From positions 1 through 64,000 of the forward strand of contig JAKSXM010000071.1 in assembly GCA_022575985.1 (NCBI GenBank): DNA of 64,000 bases, in the 5' to 3' direction. Below the pieces are notes generated by a model that searched no databases, was not told the origin of the DNA, and saw nothing but the letters and a program-made list of their open reading frames with translations. Positions 23,988 through 34,620 of this stretch are shown here, one piece after another. This stretch comes from Anagrus nilaparvatae. Lineage: Eukaryota; Arthropoda; Insecta; Hymenoptera; Mymaridae. Each line of letters begins with the position of its first letter. Positions within the stretch are counted from its first letter, which is position 1. A program made the position numbers and the translations under genes.

Positions 23988-25455
23988 CGTTACCACCCAT
24001 TTCCCCGAATACCACTCCCCGCCGACTATTTCCCCGAATTACTTTTTCCCCAAAAATATTTTTTCCCGAATGCTATGCCCCCGAAAAAAAATAATTTCTT
24101 ATTCATAAAATTAGTTTTTGGTTTTACTTGGTCTTACGTATCATTTTCATACAAATTTTTTAATAATTTACTTCATATAACAATTGAATATGATAACTAA
24201 GTGCTAGCAGATACGCAGTTACTCTTTCCATCCCATACGTGTTATAAGATTGTATGATGTCATGAATTCTTTTCTGCGAATCTGTCCTCTTTTTTTAGGA
24301 CCGTATTTAATTTTTCGACCAAGTGACAGTTTAACAACGCTTATCTTTGTATCATCCTGTTCTTTTTGGAAATCTTTCAGTACACTATATTAATCAGTAT
24401 GATGCTTTCCTACAATAAGGCAAAATCTATTGTGCCATCCTTCACTTACGTTGTTCGTCCTGGCTTCTCCTCGCAATGTGGCGTTATATTGGTTCCAAAT
24501 AAATCGTATTACATCGTATTACATCGTACCGTGGTGAAATACGTCGCCTTCTTCCTCGTCCTGGTTTTCCTAAAACATAATTTTCCTGAAAATACTGAAA
24601 AATTTCTGCCATTTATTGAGGCGCTGTAGCTTTAAGACGGTTAAAGCCCTGAATTACATCAGGAACAGGTAAAAAGGCTAATGCTGCCAACATATACGAA
24701 TGATCTTTAATGCTAGTATTATCAATTGATAATGAGTCTTAAGACTACTTATTATAAATCACCTGCAATCCAATTGCTTGAACTTTTCGATAGCTTGATT
24801 GACTCGGATGGAAGAAACAAGTTGATATACGCGTATCAGGCAAAACCTCCTTACATGCATTTAATCTACCCAATTCAAAATCAGACATTATTGCATCTGG
24901 CTTAATATTTTGGATAACATACTATTCAGCTTCAAAAATTACTGCACGAAGAACAAATGTATAGTGCACTGTTTCTTTTGATGAGAGAATTGCATATACA
25001 TGCGGTAAAGCAACAATACCTGTACTTCCTTGTCTATTAAAAGCACCCAAAATAGTAAACACTTGAGTGAAAATCGTTGGCTACAAATTTTGAATGAAAA
25101 AAAATAATTTTACTATAAGAAAGTTTTTTTAAATTTTGACACAAAAAAAAAGAATTTTGTCTATTTTAAAATTTTGAGTATAAAAAATATATTAAAAATC
25201 AAAATGTTGATGTAAATAAAGTAAATAGAGTTATATAAAAAACAAAAAAACAATATGAATTTAGCTTTTTATAAATTTAAAAAATTTTTAATATAAAAAA
25301 TAATTTAAAAATTTCTTTTCGAGAAATTTCTATATTCAGGACAACAGTTTTCGGGGAACTGTCCATTCGGGAAAACAGGTTCGGGGAAACTGCATTTGGA
25401 GAAAAAGTAATTTGGGGAAATAGTCGTTAGGCGAGTGGTACTCGGGGAAATGGTA
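23988..25455 (-). mobile_element. Dead MULE transposon with repetitive terminal inverted repeats
   Basis: The left end (TACCACCCATTTCCCCGAA) and right end (TTCGGGG-type words, then ATGGTAGATAA) are inverted repeats: ACTATTTCCCCGAATTAC on the left pairs with TAATTTGGGGAAATAGTCG on the right. Each end carries several tandem copies of a TTCCCCGAA word, with three or more variants per end. Transposase remnants lie between them on the minus strand. A clean target duplication could not be identified. Confidence 0.8.
24220..25090 (-). pseudogene. MULE-type transposase pseudogene
   Basis: In the minus direction, fragments carry the MULE transposase core: FTQVFTILGAFN, ALPHVYAILSSKETVHYTF, MSDFELGRLNACKE and CFFHPSQSSYRKVQAIGL. 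Further downstream come ARTNNVSEGWHNRF, a GKHH.D..SVLKDFQKEQ segment and a basic RKIKYGPKKR stretch. These are hallmarks of the FLYWCH-associated MULE family common in insects. The reading frame is broken by an in-frame stop after IFEAE and by later frameshifts and stops, so it cannot give a working enzyme. The catalytic Asp of the DFE motif remains visible. The 87-codon plus-strand frame at 24366 is its antisense. Confidence 0.88.
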
Positions 25456-25470
25456 GATAACCAGTCTGAC

Positions 25471-27570
25471 CTATGTTACCATTACTTTTATTAAAATGAT
25501 ATAGCAAAGTCTTTTTTCAACATATTTATTTATACATTTCGCAGGATAATTATTCATTGTTAAGTGATTCTTTGCTAATGTGATGTTTTTTCCCTGAAAT
25601 TTCTTATCTAACAATAAAATGCATTTATCTATCAAATTATAAACAACGGCTATTTCTTGTGCAATTGGCGAGTGACTTAAAAAATATACAAATCTACCAC
25701 TGTATGTTTCTTTTCTAAACCAATCCGTTTTAGCTCTTTCATTTTCTTCCCTTGTAATTGTTAAATCTAAAAAGTTAATCGAATTGTTGGTTTCTCTTTC
25801 CATTGTAAATTGTACCAAAACCGAACTATTATATTCACAAAGGAGTTTTATCTGTTAATTCTACATTTTTGCGGTAATTAAGATTACCGACATAAATTTT
25901 TTTTTAAAAACCATTAATTATCCAAGAATATTACAAAAAAAGTCTCATAGTATTTTACAATTTAAAAATACGTAACTAAAATAATGACCTTTTTGGTTAT
26001 GTTACGGGTTTTTTTATTAAATTTACGAAAATAAACTCGATAAAATATGTAAAAATAATTGGAAATGTAATTTTTAGGTAATTATTTATCAGATTTATTA
26101 AGTTTCATCGATTTGTGTCATTAGCACCCTACTTTTTATAAAGCCGAAACAAATTTTCCCATAAGTGCAATGTTAAAAAACAACTTTTATTCTATTCATA
26201 AAAAATTAATTAAGTCAGTGATATAGGTAAAAATAAGTTGATTTTAGCTCAAAAATGTTTAAATTTTAAGTACCATTTACGTTTTATTGCATTCGGTCAT
26301 TATTTTTTTTAACGGATAAACCTCCTTAAACATCTTGAATAAATTATCTGTTTCCTCTTTTTTTACAATATTAATGTGCCATCTACGAATCTTTTGTATA
26401 AAATTATATCATTATCACAATTTTTTATTGGGTTATAATAATGGTTTCGAAAATTATTAAGGTACCGGATCAAATTGTATTTTTTAAAAACTCAAAATTT
26501 AAAAAAATTTTTTTTCTAACTCTTTATACCATGAAAAATTCCCTCCTAAAATATTTAAGCAAAATTCTGCTTAATAACGATGTTACAGGACTCTAAATGT
26601 TCGAAATACTTAAAAAATAATACAAAGAAAAAAATTTCAAACGCGATTATCTCGAAACTACCTTTTTTCAATCTGCGGATAGTTAATCTCCGGATTTGCT
26701 GGGACGATTTTCAAAAACTTAAGTGCGTTCTCTTTATTAAAGTATATTACAGGGCAATCCACCATAAAATTATAAAAAAATTAATTTAAATATGTCTTTA
26801 CCAAACTTAACAGGGTAAAAAAAACGTCCATTTTTAAAATTTTTTTTCCGGCTTTCCCATTTTTTTATTTTTTGGTTTTTTTTTCTATTTTAGGTGGGTT
26901 GCCCTGTGAGACTCATCACTTATTAAGAATCTTTTTGATTTTTTTGTTTCGGACATGCCAATCCTGAGATTAACTATCCGCAATGGACCGAATGGATTTT
27001 CAGCACCTGTACTTTGGCGCCCTCTATAAATATAACTAATTATAAAAATTAAAAAAAAAAATTTTTCATGTATATAAATACCTCATTAATGCATAAAAAA
27101 AATTTTAAACTTATAACTAATAAAGGGGCTGAGAAATTAAATAAATAAAAATGTCTTCAAAAACGCCTATCCAATTCGATCCGGTACCTTAAAGGAATTA
27201 CTACTTTTTAACTTTTCTAAACAATTTATCTCTAATTCTTGCAAGGTTGTGTTGGCTAAAATCGGACTAATAGAATAACCTATAGCTGTACCCTTTTTTG
27301 TCTGTAAAACTTATTATTGAACTGAAAATAATTTGATTTGAGTAAAGCTTGTTTGCTCGCTATAAATTCATCTCTTGTCAATGGATTATGATTCCTCAAA
27401 TATTTCCAATTTTTGTTTAACGCGTCAAAAATTAATTCATGAGAAAAATTTGCATACATACCCACAAAATTTTGAGAAACAAACTCACAATCTTCCGGAA
27501 TATCATTGTTTATTAATTTTTCCTAAATTTTTAAACTTTTTTTTACAGACGAATTTGGAATTTTAATATA
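25471..27570 (-). pseudogene. Penelope-like element, reverse transcriptase pseudogene
   Basis: Minus-strand blocks in the correct order: SHELIFDALNKNWKYLRNHNP-like sequence and FQFNNKFYRQ (27280-27465); then, after a frameshift, KKGTAIGYSISPILANTTL (palm/fingers motif). After an inserted DNA element come a RFVDG sequence in place of the usual Y.RYVDD, then FTMERE.N.SINFLDLTI, FRKETYSGRFVYF and NNYPAKCINKYV (25471-25818), the thumb region typical of Penelope elements. It is interrupted at 26461-27188 by a TTAA element, and about 450 bp of unassigned sequence (25860-26310) separates two conserved blocks. The RT metal site reads VDG, so the copy is dead. Confidence 0.85.
26461..27188. mobile_element. 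TTAA-type element, 728 bp, GGTACCGGATC ends
   Basis: GGTACCGGATCAAATTG at the left and CAATTCGATCCGGTACC at the right form near-perfect inverted ends, with TTAA on both sides (26457-26460 and 27189-27192). A subterminal pair GCGGATAGTTAATCTC / GAGATTAACTATCCGC lies at about 26675 and 26960. It sits inside the Penelope pseudogene, whose conserved blocks resume on either side, so it is the younger insertion. No transposase. Confidence 0.92.
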
Positions 27571-27646
27571 TTTTTATAAGAATTTTGACAAGGCTATATT
27601 GAAATTATAAAAAATGCTATTAATAAATGCAATTTTAATTAAAAAC

Positions 27647-27870
27647 GTTATTTTTATTTTTAAAGTAAAAAATGATTAACTATAAAAGTCATGGGCATAC
27701 GTGCCCTTTTTATTTCAGATTATTGTTTTTTACAACTAAATGTAAAATAGCATGAGGTCAATTGTTAATTATAAAAATTTTTTTCTACAATTTTTTTTAC
27801 TATTTCGTGATTTCATGAGTCAAAGAATAATTTTCTTTTTTTACAATAAATATTCATCATTTAATTTGTG
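27647..27870 (+). repeat. Direct repeat, left copy (about 225 bp)
   Basis: Starts with TTATTTTTATTTTTAAAGTA and includes AAAATGATTAACTATAAAAG, AGGTCAATTGTTAATTATAA and ATGAGTCAAAGAATAATTTT. The partner is at 28335-28560 at high identity, so this is a segmental or element duplication about 690 bp apart. Confidence 0.8.
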
Positions 27871-28334
27871 TCTAAGGCATGTCTAAACGTGGATAAACGT
27901 ATATAAAAATAATGCTAGATAGTTTTCATTTTCTGTTGTATAAAATAACTTTTTATTTAAAGAGTTGTCAGAAAGATTTTAGTTTGTTGACAACTGTATA
28001 AAAACTTAATTTTTAGATATACTCTTGGAATGTATTTGTTTTTACAAAATTTTAATGATTTACTATGGTTTTTTTTTATTTTAGAAAATAATGAACTTTT
28101 TGTGTTAAGATTGTATTAGGACTTGGTATTAGGATTATAATAAAAACCTTAATAAATTTCTCATTTTTTCGCTCATTAGAATATGTTGGACCTGTTTAGA
28201 TAAAGAAATTTATTTGAAAAATTTTTTTATATTTTGAAAATAATTTTACTTCAAAATTGCTGCATTGGTATTTTTATTTTTATTTAAAATTTTTTAATTT
28301 TTATAAATAAATGAAATTAGCTTTTAACTATAAA

Positions 28335-28560
28335 CATTATTTTTATTTTTAAAGTAAAAAATGATTAACCATAAAAGTCATTGAAACACGCACCCTTTTT
28401 ATTTTAAATTATTGTTTTTTTCAACTAAATGAAAAATAGCATAAGGTCAATTGTTAATTATAAATATTTTTTTTCTAAATTTTATTTACTATTCCGTGTT
28501 TTCATGAGTCAAAGAATAATTTTCTTTTTTTACAATAAAATATTCATCGTTTAATTTGTG
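28335..28560 (+). repeat. Direct repeat, right copy (about 225 bp)
   Basis: Partner of 27647-27870 in the same orientation. The two differ mainly by single substitutions, with one divergent patch (GGGCATACGTGCCC in the left copy against TGAAACACGCACCC here). Confidence 0.8.
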
Positions 28561-30233
28561 AAGTTCGTGGTCAAAGCAACGATGATTCTTACTCACTGTC
28601 ATTAGGACACGTATATTTTAAAATAAAAAACGTATTAGTTACTAGTTTTCTTCTGATGTGCTTGAAAGTTTTTCAGTGATTTATTAAATACTAGCAAATG
28701 CTTGCATATTGTAAATATACTTGGTGAAAAAGAAAAGTTTAATTTTTCAATAACTAAATGTTTGCAAAATTTTCTTCAACAACAGGCAAGTATCATTTGA
28801 AATTTTTTACTTCTCATTTCTCCAATTTTTTAATCCCCGAAAAGCACAATTTTTTATCACTAATTTATTCACTCTGTTAACTATTTTAAGCCTAAAATTA
28901 CCAATTTTCAAACTGCTGCAAAAATTAAAACTTTTAAATTGTCTCTTTTTTACGGCTCATTTCTAAGACTTCTATGGGAAGTTAGTGATCGAAAAATAGA
29001 CTTTTTTTAAATATTGTAAAATAGAAATCTTACTTAAAGTAAGTCTTTTCCAAAATTTGCCGTTCCTAAAATAAGATGACTTAAAATTATTTTATTTTGG
29101 AAATGGCTAGTAAAAAACATAATAAAAGTATTTTGGAAAACATAAGGCCAGTGCGTAATTTTTTAGTTTCACACAGTTTATTATTTTAATCAAAAGTTTT
29201 TATTTGGTTAATAATTTAAAAATTTATTTTTTTTCTTAATTTTTGTAAACTTTTTTTTTGGTAAAACTGCAAGATGGCAACTTCTTTTTCGAAATGCGAT
29301 CAACTGATAATTATTATTACCTTTATAATTATACTTTTTAGTCCTTTGTTTTTTTTAATGTACAATAGTAAAAATTCTTTAGACACTGTTTAAGGTATTT
29401 TCGGACCCTGGGGTCCTCATTTTTGAGTTTAGTGACACCGAAAACATATCAGGAACTATTAAAAACGTATTTTAAAAACAATTTTCGTTGTTCACACCAA
29501 TTTTTGTCGTTAACCTGTCACTTGAGTGCTCCCCTGGGTTTGGTGCTAGCGTTCACGGTATTGCTAAAACTTTTGCGCCCTTGATACTTAATATACTATT
29601 AAATAATAATGTAATCATTCGATTAAAATAATATTTCATTCAGGATAAATTTACTATCCCGCAGTAAATACCTGGACAAGAATGTTTTATTCTGAGTAGA
29701 ATCCCCTTGTAAATAAAATTTTTAAATTAAATTTGTTTAATTCATGATTATTAATATATATGTGGCTCAATTTGAACCAAACCGGGATGGTTCTAAAGTA
29801 ATTTTTCCCGCAAGTACTAATATAAATAAGCCTCCACGTCAATATTTGGCTTATAATGTTCAGTTCTCGATTTTTGGCGGTCATTTATGTGTTTAAAGTA
29901 AGAAAAGTAAGAAAAATGGGGGAAATTTTTTTTTATTTTTTCTGTAAAAAACACATATTCATATGAAAAATTTTTTCCTCAGATCTGGTTAGGAAATTTC
30001 CCGCAGAATTCAATAAAAATAAAAAATCCTCTAAAAGGTTTGAAATTATATAAAATACTTCTTTTGAAGACACTTCAAATTTTATGATGGATAAGAGAAA
30101 CTACTGGGTTATTGCGTTTTGAAAGCTCTATAGTTCAAAATATAGAAGATTTAAAAGTTCATTTTTTACAAATTCCAAATTTCCCGCCCAATCACGTGAC
30201 CAATTAAAAATCTGACCAAAAATTTGAATTTCG

Positions 30234-31446
30234 CGGTACAGGCGTCGCGCTTTTACGCGGTTTCCATATACGCGGGTTTCGCTCATACGCGGTTTGTCTA
30301 TTTTTCCCATCCCTCTTTATGCGCGGTGTTTCCCTCCATATACGCGGGTTCTATTGGAAATTCGAAGCAAAAATTTTTCCTAATTGTCTTTTTTTATTCA
30401 AGGCCAGGCTGCTTTGTTTGAAATTTATTTTTTACTTGAATTTTCAAGCAAAGTAGCCTGGCCGTGTTGTTTTGTAACATAACTGTAATATTTTGAAGGA
30501 AATATTGAGGAAAATTATAGGGAGATTGGGTTTGGTGAAAATTAATAATTGAATCACTTGTTTAATTAAAATATAGTTAATTATTAAGATCACTGGTTTG
30601 AATAAATTACATATAAATAAATAACTTTTAGAGTAGCGGACTGTATAAAAAAAGAATGTTAATTAATAAACTGGCGTTTGAGAAAAGTAACTGAATTTAA
30701 GTTTCTTTAATTTGACACACCGGGCAGTGTATGATTTGAATTGACTTACGAGCGCGACCGCGGACCACAGAATGAGAACGATTGATGCGCATGAATCGGT
30801 TTTATAGAACCGGTGAAAGTTTAACGTGAGAGAAGGGGCCCTAAAACGGGGGGCCGATAAATCAAATAATTACGATATCAAAGAAGTTAGAGTAAATGCG
30901 CGAATATTTGAAAAATATAAATAAAAATATGATTTTATTGGCCGCAACAATAACCAATTAACCTCAATTATTAAACATCACTGTCTCTCAGACAACCAAA
31001 ATTATTACAACTATTCCTTCAGAAATTATGGCTCCCAAATAAAAAAATTCTCTAAATAAAAAAACAAGGAATATCTTGGATATTATGATTTGAAGCTGAA
31101 AATTCTCAATTTGCAGGAATTCGGAGATACAGTCGCAACCGTTGCGCGAAAATTCAAAATCAATGAGCCTCCTGTAGAAACCATAAGAGACAACAAAGAT
31201 AAAATTCATCATAGTTCTCCGATCTTGGGTCAGTTTGCTGTGTAAATTAAACAGACATGCATCACTCAAAAATAAGTACACAAAAATAAAATAAAAGTAT
31301 AAAAACAACCAAAAATTATGTTTAGCCCTAAAAAGTTGGAGTGTCTGGAACCTAACCCCCTTATTCCCATAAGTCCTTGGTCTCCGTATACGCGGTTTCC
31401 TCACCTTCTAGGAACGCATTAACCGCGTATAAGGAAGGACACCTGT
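30234..31446. mobile_element. Nested pogo/Tigger-like element with CG-rich ends, 1.2 kb
   Basis: The left end TACAGGCGTCGCGCTTTTAC and the right end, inverted, TACAGGTGTCCTTCCTTATA are both followed by a CGCGG word; the left end has four further TACGCGG-type copies. Ends in TACAGG...CCTGTA fit a TA target site. The ends resemble those of Tigger/pogo-type elements (family assignment is inference). The interior has CG-rich patches (30745-30870) and a hairpin, but no recognisable transposase; the 138-codon minus frame at 30988-31404 has no family motif. Confidence 0.6.
30398..30466. repeat. Internal hairpin in the nested element
   Basis: GGCCAGGCTGCTTTGTTTGA at about 30401 pairs with the inverse TCAAGCAAAGTAGCCTGGCC at about 30445-30465, with an AT loop. 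Confidence 0.7.
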
Positions 31447-31960
31447 ACTGAAACGGCGAAATTTAAAGAATAGTTCTAATAAATTAAAAAACTATTTTTT
31501 TCAATATAAGGATCAAAAAATATTAAAAACGACTTATGTATCTATTTAACTACAAGAAATTTGTTAAAGTTAAGGCTACAAATAGACTCTATGCCAATTT
31601 TCAGCTAATTTAAGAACGTTTTAGGGATCGACTCAACCCAGGGTAGCACTCAAGTGACTAGTTAACACCAAAAATTGGTGCCAAAAATGAAATTTTTTTT
31701 TAAAATACGTTATTATTTTGATTTCATTGACCTGTACTGGGCATAATTGTTAAATGAATTAAATATAAATTGTCCTATCTTGATATGTGTATGTTTTCAA
31801 ATAACATCCCTTTTTTTATTAAGACATATCAAGCGGCAATATTATATAATAATAATTTTAATTATATAATAATTTTAAAATACGTTTTTCATACTTCGTG
31901 ATATGTTTTCGTTATCGCTAAACTCAAAAATGAGGACCCCAGATTCCGAAAATGCCTTAA

Positions 31961-32671
31961 AAACCCTTAAAACACATAATTTTTTTCGCAAAAATTTTTG
32001 GTTTAAATAGCGAAAATCGTATGTATTCGGAATATTTGGGTCGGGACTTACAATCTATTGTTATGAATGACTTTAATATGTTGAAAAAACACCAAAGCTT
32101 TCCTGTTTATTCCAATGCGACTTCTGGGACTAGAAACGCAGGTCTTAATTCTACGACAATGAACAATTTTTAAATTGCTGCATAAATCTTGTTTAATTTA
32201 TTAACATTTCAATTCCATATAGCCTTTTCAAAATCTATAATAATTTATAAAAAAAAGTACGATATGATAAAAATAATTTTTACAATTTTTTTATATACAA
32301 AATTAAACACAAAATATCTATTTGTTCAATAAGGGAAAAAAGTAGGATTTGTTTTTCAATGCAGTTGTATGCACGAGTGAGCGTAGCGAACGAGTGCAGA
32401 CAGTATTTAAAGTAAAATTTTCTACATTTTTTCCCGTGTTCAACACAGACCTTCCCACGTAAAAAGATTAATCTTACTCCAGTAAGCTTACCCAAAATTA
32501 AGCTTAATCTTTTTACGTGGGTTTAAACATAGATAAAAATAAATACTATTTTGGTTCATGTAGACCAATTTTAGTATTAAAGATTTATGATAAACAACGA
32601 AATCTAAAATTTCGCATATGGTATAATTTTTTTGAAATATTGTTTTCTTTTTTGTACAGATCGTTCAAATA
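31961..32671. other. Upstream flank of the ionotropic receptor gene
   Basis: Holds GCACGAGTGAGCG..CGAACGAGTGC (about 32372-32398), a short palindromic word, and a 68-bp palindrome at 32455-32522 built on CCCACGTAAAAAGATTAATC and its inverse. A TTTTTTGTACAG acceptor ends at 32659, so a 5' UTR exon may lie in or beyond this stretch. Confidence 0.5.
32455..32522. repeat. Small palindrome, 68 bp
   Basis: CCCACGTAAAAAGATTAATC...inverse...GCTTAATCTTTTTACGTGGG; nearly perfect arms of about 25 bp. Possibly a minimal MITE. It lies 150 bp upstream of the receptor ATG. Confidence 0.7.
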
Positions 32672-34525
32672 ATGAGGATAATCCGTTTAACTTGCATTTT
32701 ACAAATTTTGGAAGTTATTCAATCAAGTCCCGTTAAAATTATAACAAACCACGTTCTACAAGAACTGAAGCCAGAACGAGTGACTTTATATTCTGATTTT
32801 AAGAATGGAACCAACAGGATAAACCACTGCAGCTATCAACTGATTTATGAGAATCTGCTAAGCCAAGTTCCAACTGTTACAATTAATCTTAATCGACCTG
32901 CGCCAACCGTGAAATGGGTAAATGGCGTTGCTAATTATCATAAAAATGTTAGTTCTCCATTGCATATAATTGTCTTATCGGAAGATAAAAAAGATGAGAT
33001 ATTGGTGAAATTAGATATTGCACTTGATTTTGTATTAGAATCTTTATTTTACTTGACGGAAACTAAAATTGCTCTTATACTTAACCGTTATCAAAGCACA
33101 CCTGATTTAATTCAAAAAATATTTTATATAACAAATATTTACAATATGATTAATTTTGTTATTTTAGAATGCGCACCTCGAAAAAATTTAAGAGTTATTA
33201 ATCATTATTTTTTTCACGATACAACTGCAGTAGCAAAATATGAAACTAATGCAAAAATTAAATATTTTCCAATTAAATTGGATAAAAAGTTTGGACATAT
33301 CTTGAGAACTGGAGTGGCGAAAAATCTTTGGCCAGATTTCTATAAGAATTATACTCTAAATTATTCTTATGCTAAGAATATTTATCCATTGATAGCGATG
33401 TTAAAATCTTGGGAATGTTTCGCTGAAGTGCTTAATGCAACTGCCCAATTTACTCCTATAAACCATAATACGAATTTGCATATGAAATTTGATACTTATC
33501 TTAGTGTAAAGCTTGACTTTGTTGATAAAAACTTGATTGATACTTACCATATAAACCGAAAAAAATGTATATTTCTGGTTCCGATAATTAACGTAGAGAA
33601 TGTAAGTTTTCTTCAGGAATTGTTTCAATTTTTTCTTTTCATTAGTGGACTAATAATTTTGTTTGTTTTCTCTTTTTACTTTTTGAAATTATCTATCAAA
33701 GAATGGTCAGTTTTTAAGGTTTACAGTTTTTTAATTGGATTTGCTGTTGATATAAATTTTCGTCGTAACTTAAAGTCTAAAGTGATGTTCTTGACTCTAT
33801 TTATAGCCTCCTTTTTTTTTCTTTCCGAAATTGTTTCCGATTTAACGAATATACAATTCGAAAATGTGGAATTTCCTGTGGTTGAAAGTTTCGAAGATAT
33901 ACTTAAAAAAAATATTACCGTTTTATTTGCTGAGCAACGTGGTTTTTTATCAGGTTTAAAAAAAATTTTAACAGGAAAAGAATTAAAGATTGTTGAAAGA
34001 GCTAAACTCTACAACAGCCTTGAAAAAGTAGGTATCAATAAAGTTGTGATTATTCTTGAGATGAACGTTTATAGATTTTTGGATCAGAATCATTTTTATG
34101 GAATAAAATATCAAGCAAGTGAGTTAGTTCTTTACCAACTGTTAAATGCTTTCTATTTTACAGTTAATTCTCCATTTAAAAATAAGTTTGCTAAGACTCA
34201 TTTGAGAATATCTGAAGTTGGACTGGATTTAAAGTGGCGATCTGATTACGAACGCGCTAATAAAATTGACAGCCAAATCGAAAATAATGATTTTCATGAT
34301 GATACAGAAAGTGCTTTGCCGATTATTCTTTTTGCTGTAATGTTAGTCGGAATAATTCTTTCCCTGCTTGCATTGTTTCTAGAATTGCTTTGGTTTTACT
34401 ACTTGTCTAGGTTATCTAGAATCGATTGGGTAAGTAAACTGAAAGAAATTCTGATATGTCACAGGAAAGTTAAGATTCGTAAAATTAAAGTTCAACCTTG
34501 TAAAAAAAGTATTCCAGATGTTTGA
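32672..34525 (+). CDS. Divergent ionotropic receptor (IR), 617 aa, single coding exon
   Basis: Chemosensory-type ligand-gated channel related to ionotropic glutamate receptors, expected in the dendritic membrane of sensory neurons. The N-terminal half (about residues 20-310) is the extracellular amino-terminal/S1 part, with a weak signal peptide at 1-19. A first membrane segment lies at about 316-338 (FFLFISGLIILFVFSFYFL), a pore-like stretch with EWSVFKVYSFLIGF at about 345-360, a third segment at about 369-391 (VMFLTLFIASFFFLSEIV), an S2 domain opening LTNIQFENVEFPVVESFEDI, and a last segment at about 547-578. This order is the iGluR/IR topology. The SYTANLAAF gate motif of true glutamate receptors is replaced, as is usual for divergent IRs. 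An in-frame ATG follows a splice-acceptor-like site (ending 32659); AATAAA-like words lie about 15 bp after the stop. Intact, with three decayed relatives nearby. Subfamily and ligand are unknown. Confidence 0.82.
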   Translation: MRIIRLTCILQILEVIQSSPVKIITNHVLQELKPERVTLYSDFKNGTNRINHCSYQLIYENLLSQVPTVTINLNRPAPTVKWVNGVANYHKNVSSPLHIIVLSEDKKDEILVKLDIALDFVLESLFYLTETKIALILNRYQSTPDLIQKIFYITNIYNMINFVILECAPRKNLRVINHYFFHDTTAVAKYETNAKIKYFPIKLDKKFGHILRTGVAKNLWPDFYKNYTLNYSYAKNIYPLIAMLKSWECFAEVLNATAQFTPINHNTNLHMKFDTYLSVKLDFVDKNLIDTYHINRKKCIFLVPIINVENVSFLQELFQFFLFISGLIILFVFSFYFLKLSIKEWSVFKVYSFLIGFAVDINFRRNLKSKVMFLTLFIASFFFLSEIVSDLTNIQFENVEFPVVESFEDILKKNITVLFAEQRGFLSGLKKILTGKELKIVERAKLYNSLEKVGINKVVIILEMNVYRFLDQNHFYGIKYQASELVLYQLLNAFYFTVNSPFKNKFAKTHLRISEVGLDLKWRSDYERANKIDSQIENNDFHDDTESALPIILFAVMLVGIILSLLALFLELLWFYYLSRLSRIDWVSKLKEILICHRKVKIRKIKVQPCKKSIPDV

Positions 34526-34620
34526 TAAAATAAGATAAAATAAAATAAAAAGTTTGATAAAATTATTTTACTATGCAATTTTAGTTTTCTGAAGATATTG
34601 GATTTTTGTGTTTAATAGCT

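Larger units (their letters stand above)
27571..29389. other. AT-rich stretch with a direct duplication
   Basis: No gene is supported. A direct duplication at 27647-27870 and 28335-28560 is listed separately. The remainder is A/T-rich spacer, with slightly more complex text at 28800-28990 that shares the words 'ccaattttcaaactgctgc' with the arms of the large inverted repeat at 39.5-41.7 kb. Confidence 0.5.
29394..31956. mobile_element. Large TTAA element, 2.56 kb, long inverted ends
   Basis: GGTATTTTCGGACCCTGGGG at the left is matched by the inverse of CCCCAGATTCCGAAAATGCC at the right, and the arms continue through CTCATTTTTGAGTTTAG and GAAAACATATCA. A second arm block (GTTAACCTGTCACTTGAGTG at about 29510, inverse near 31645) also pairs, and the right arm is stretched by about 180 bp of extra sequence (31710-31880). 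TTAA flanks both ends (29390-29393 and 31957-31960). No transposase is seen; it carries a nested pogo-like element. Confidence 0.88.

Noticed and set aside
30988..31404. 138-codon minus frame as a transposase gene
   Set aside because: No DDE, helix-turn-helix or CENP-B motif is visible; it lies inside a CG-ended non-coding element.
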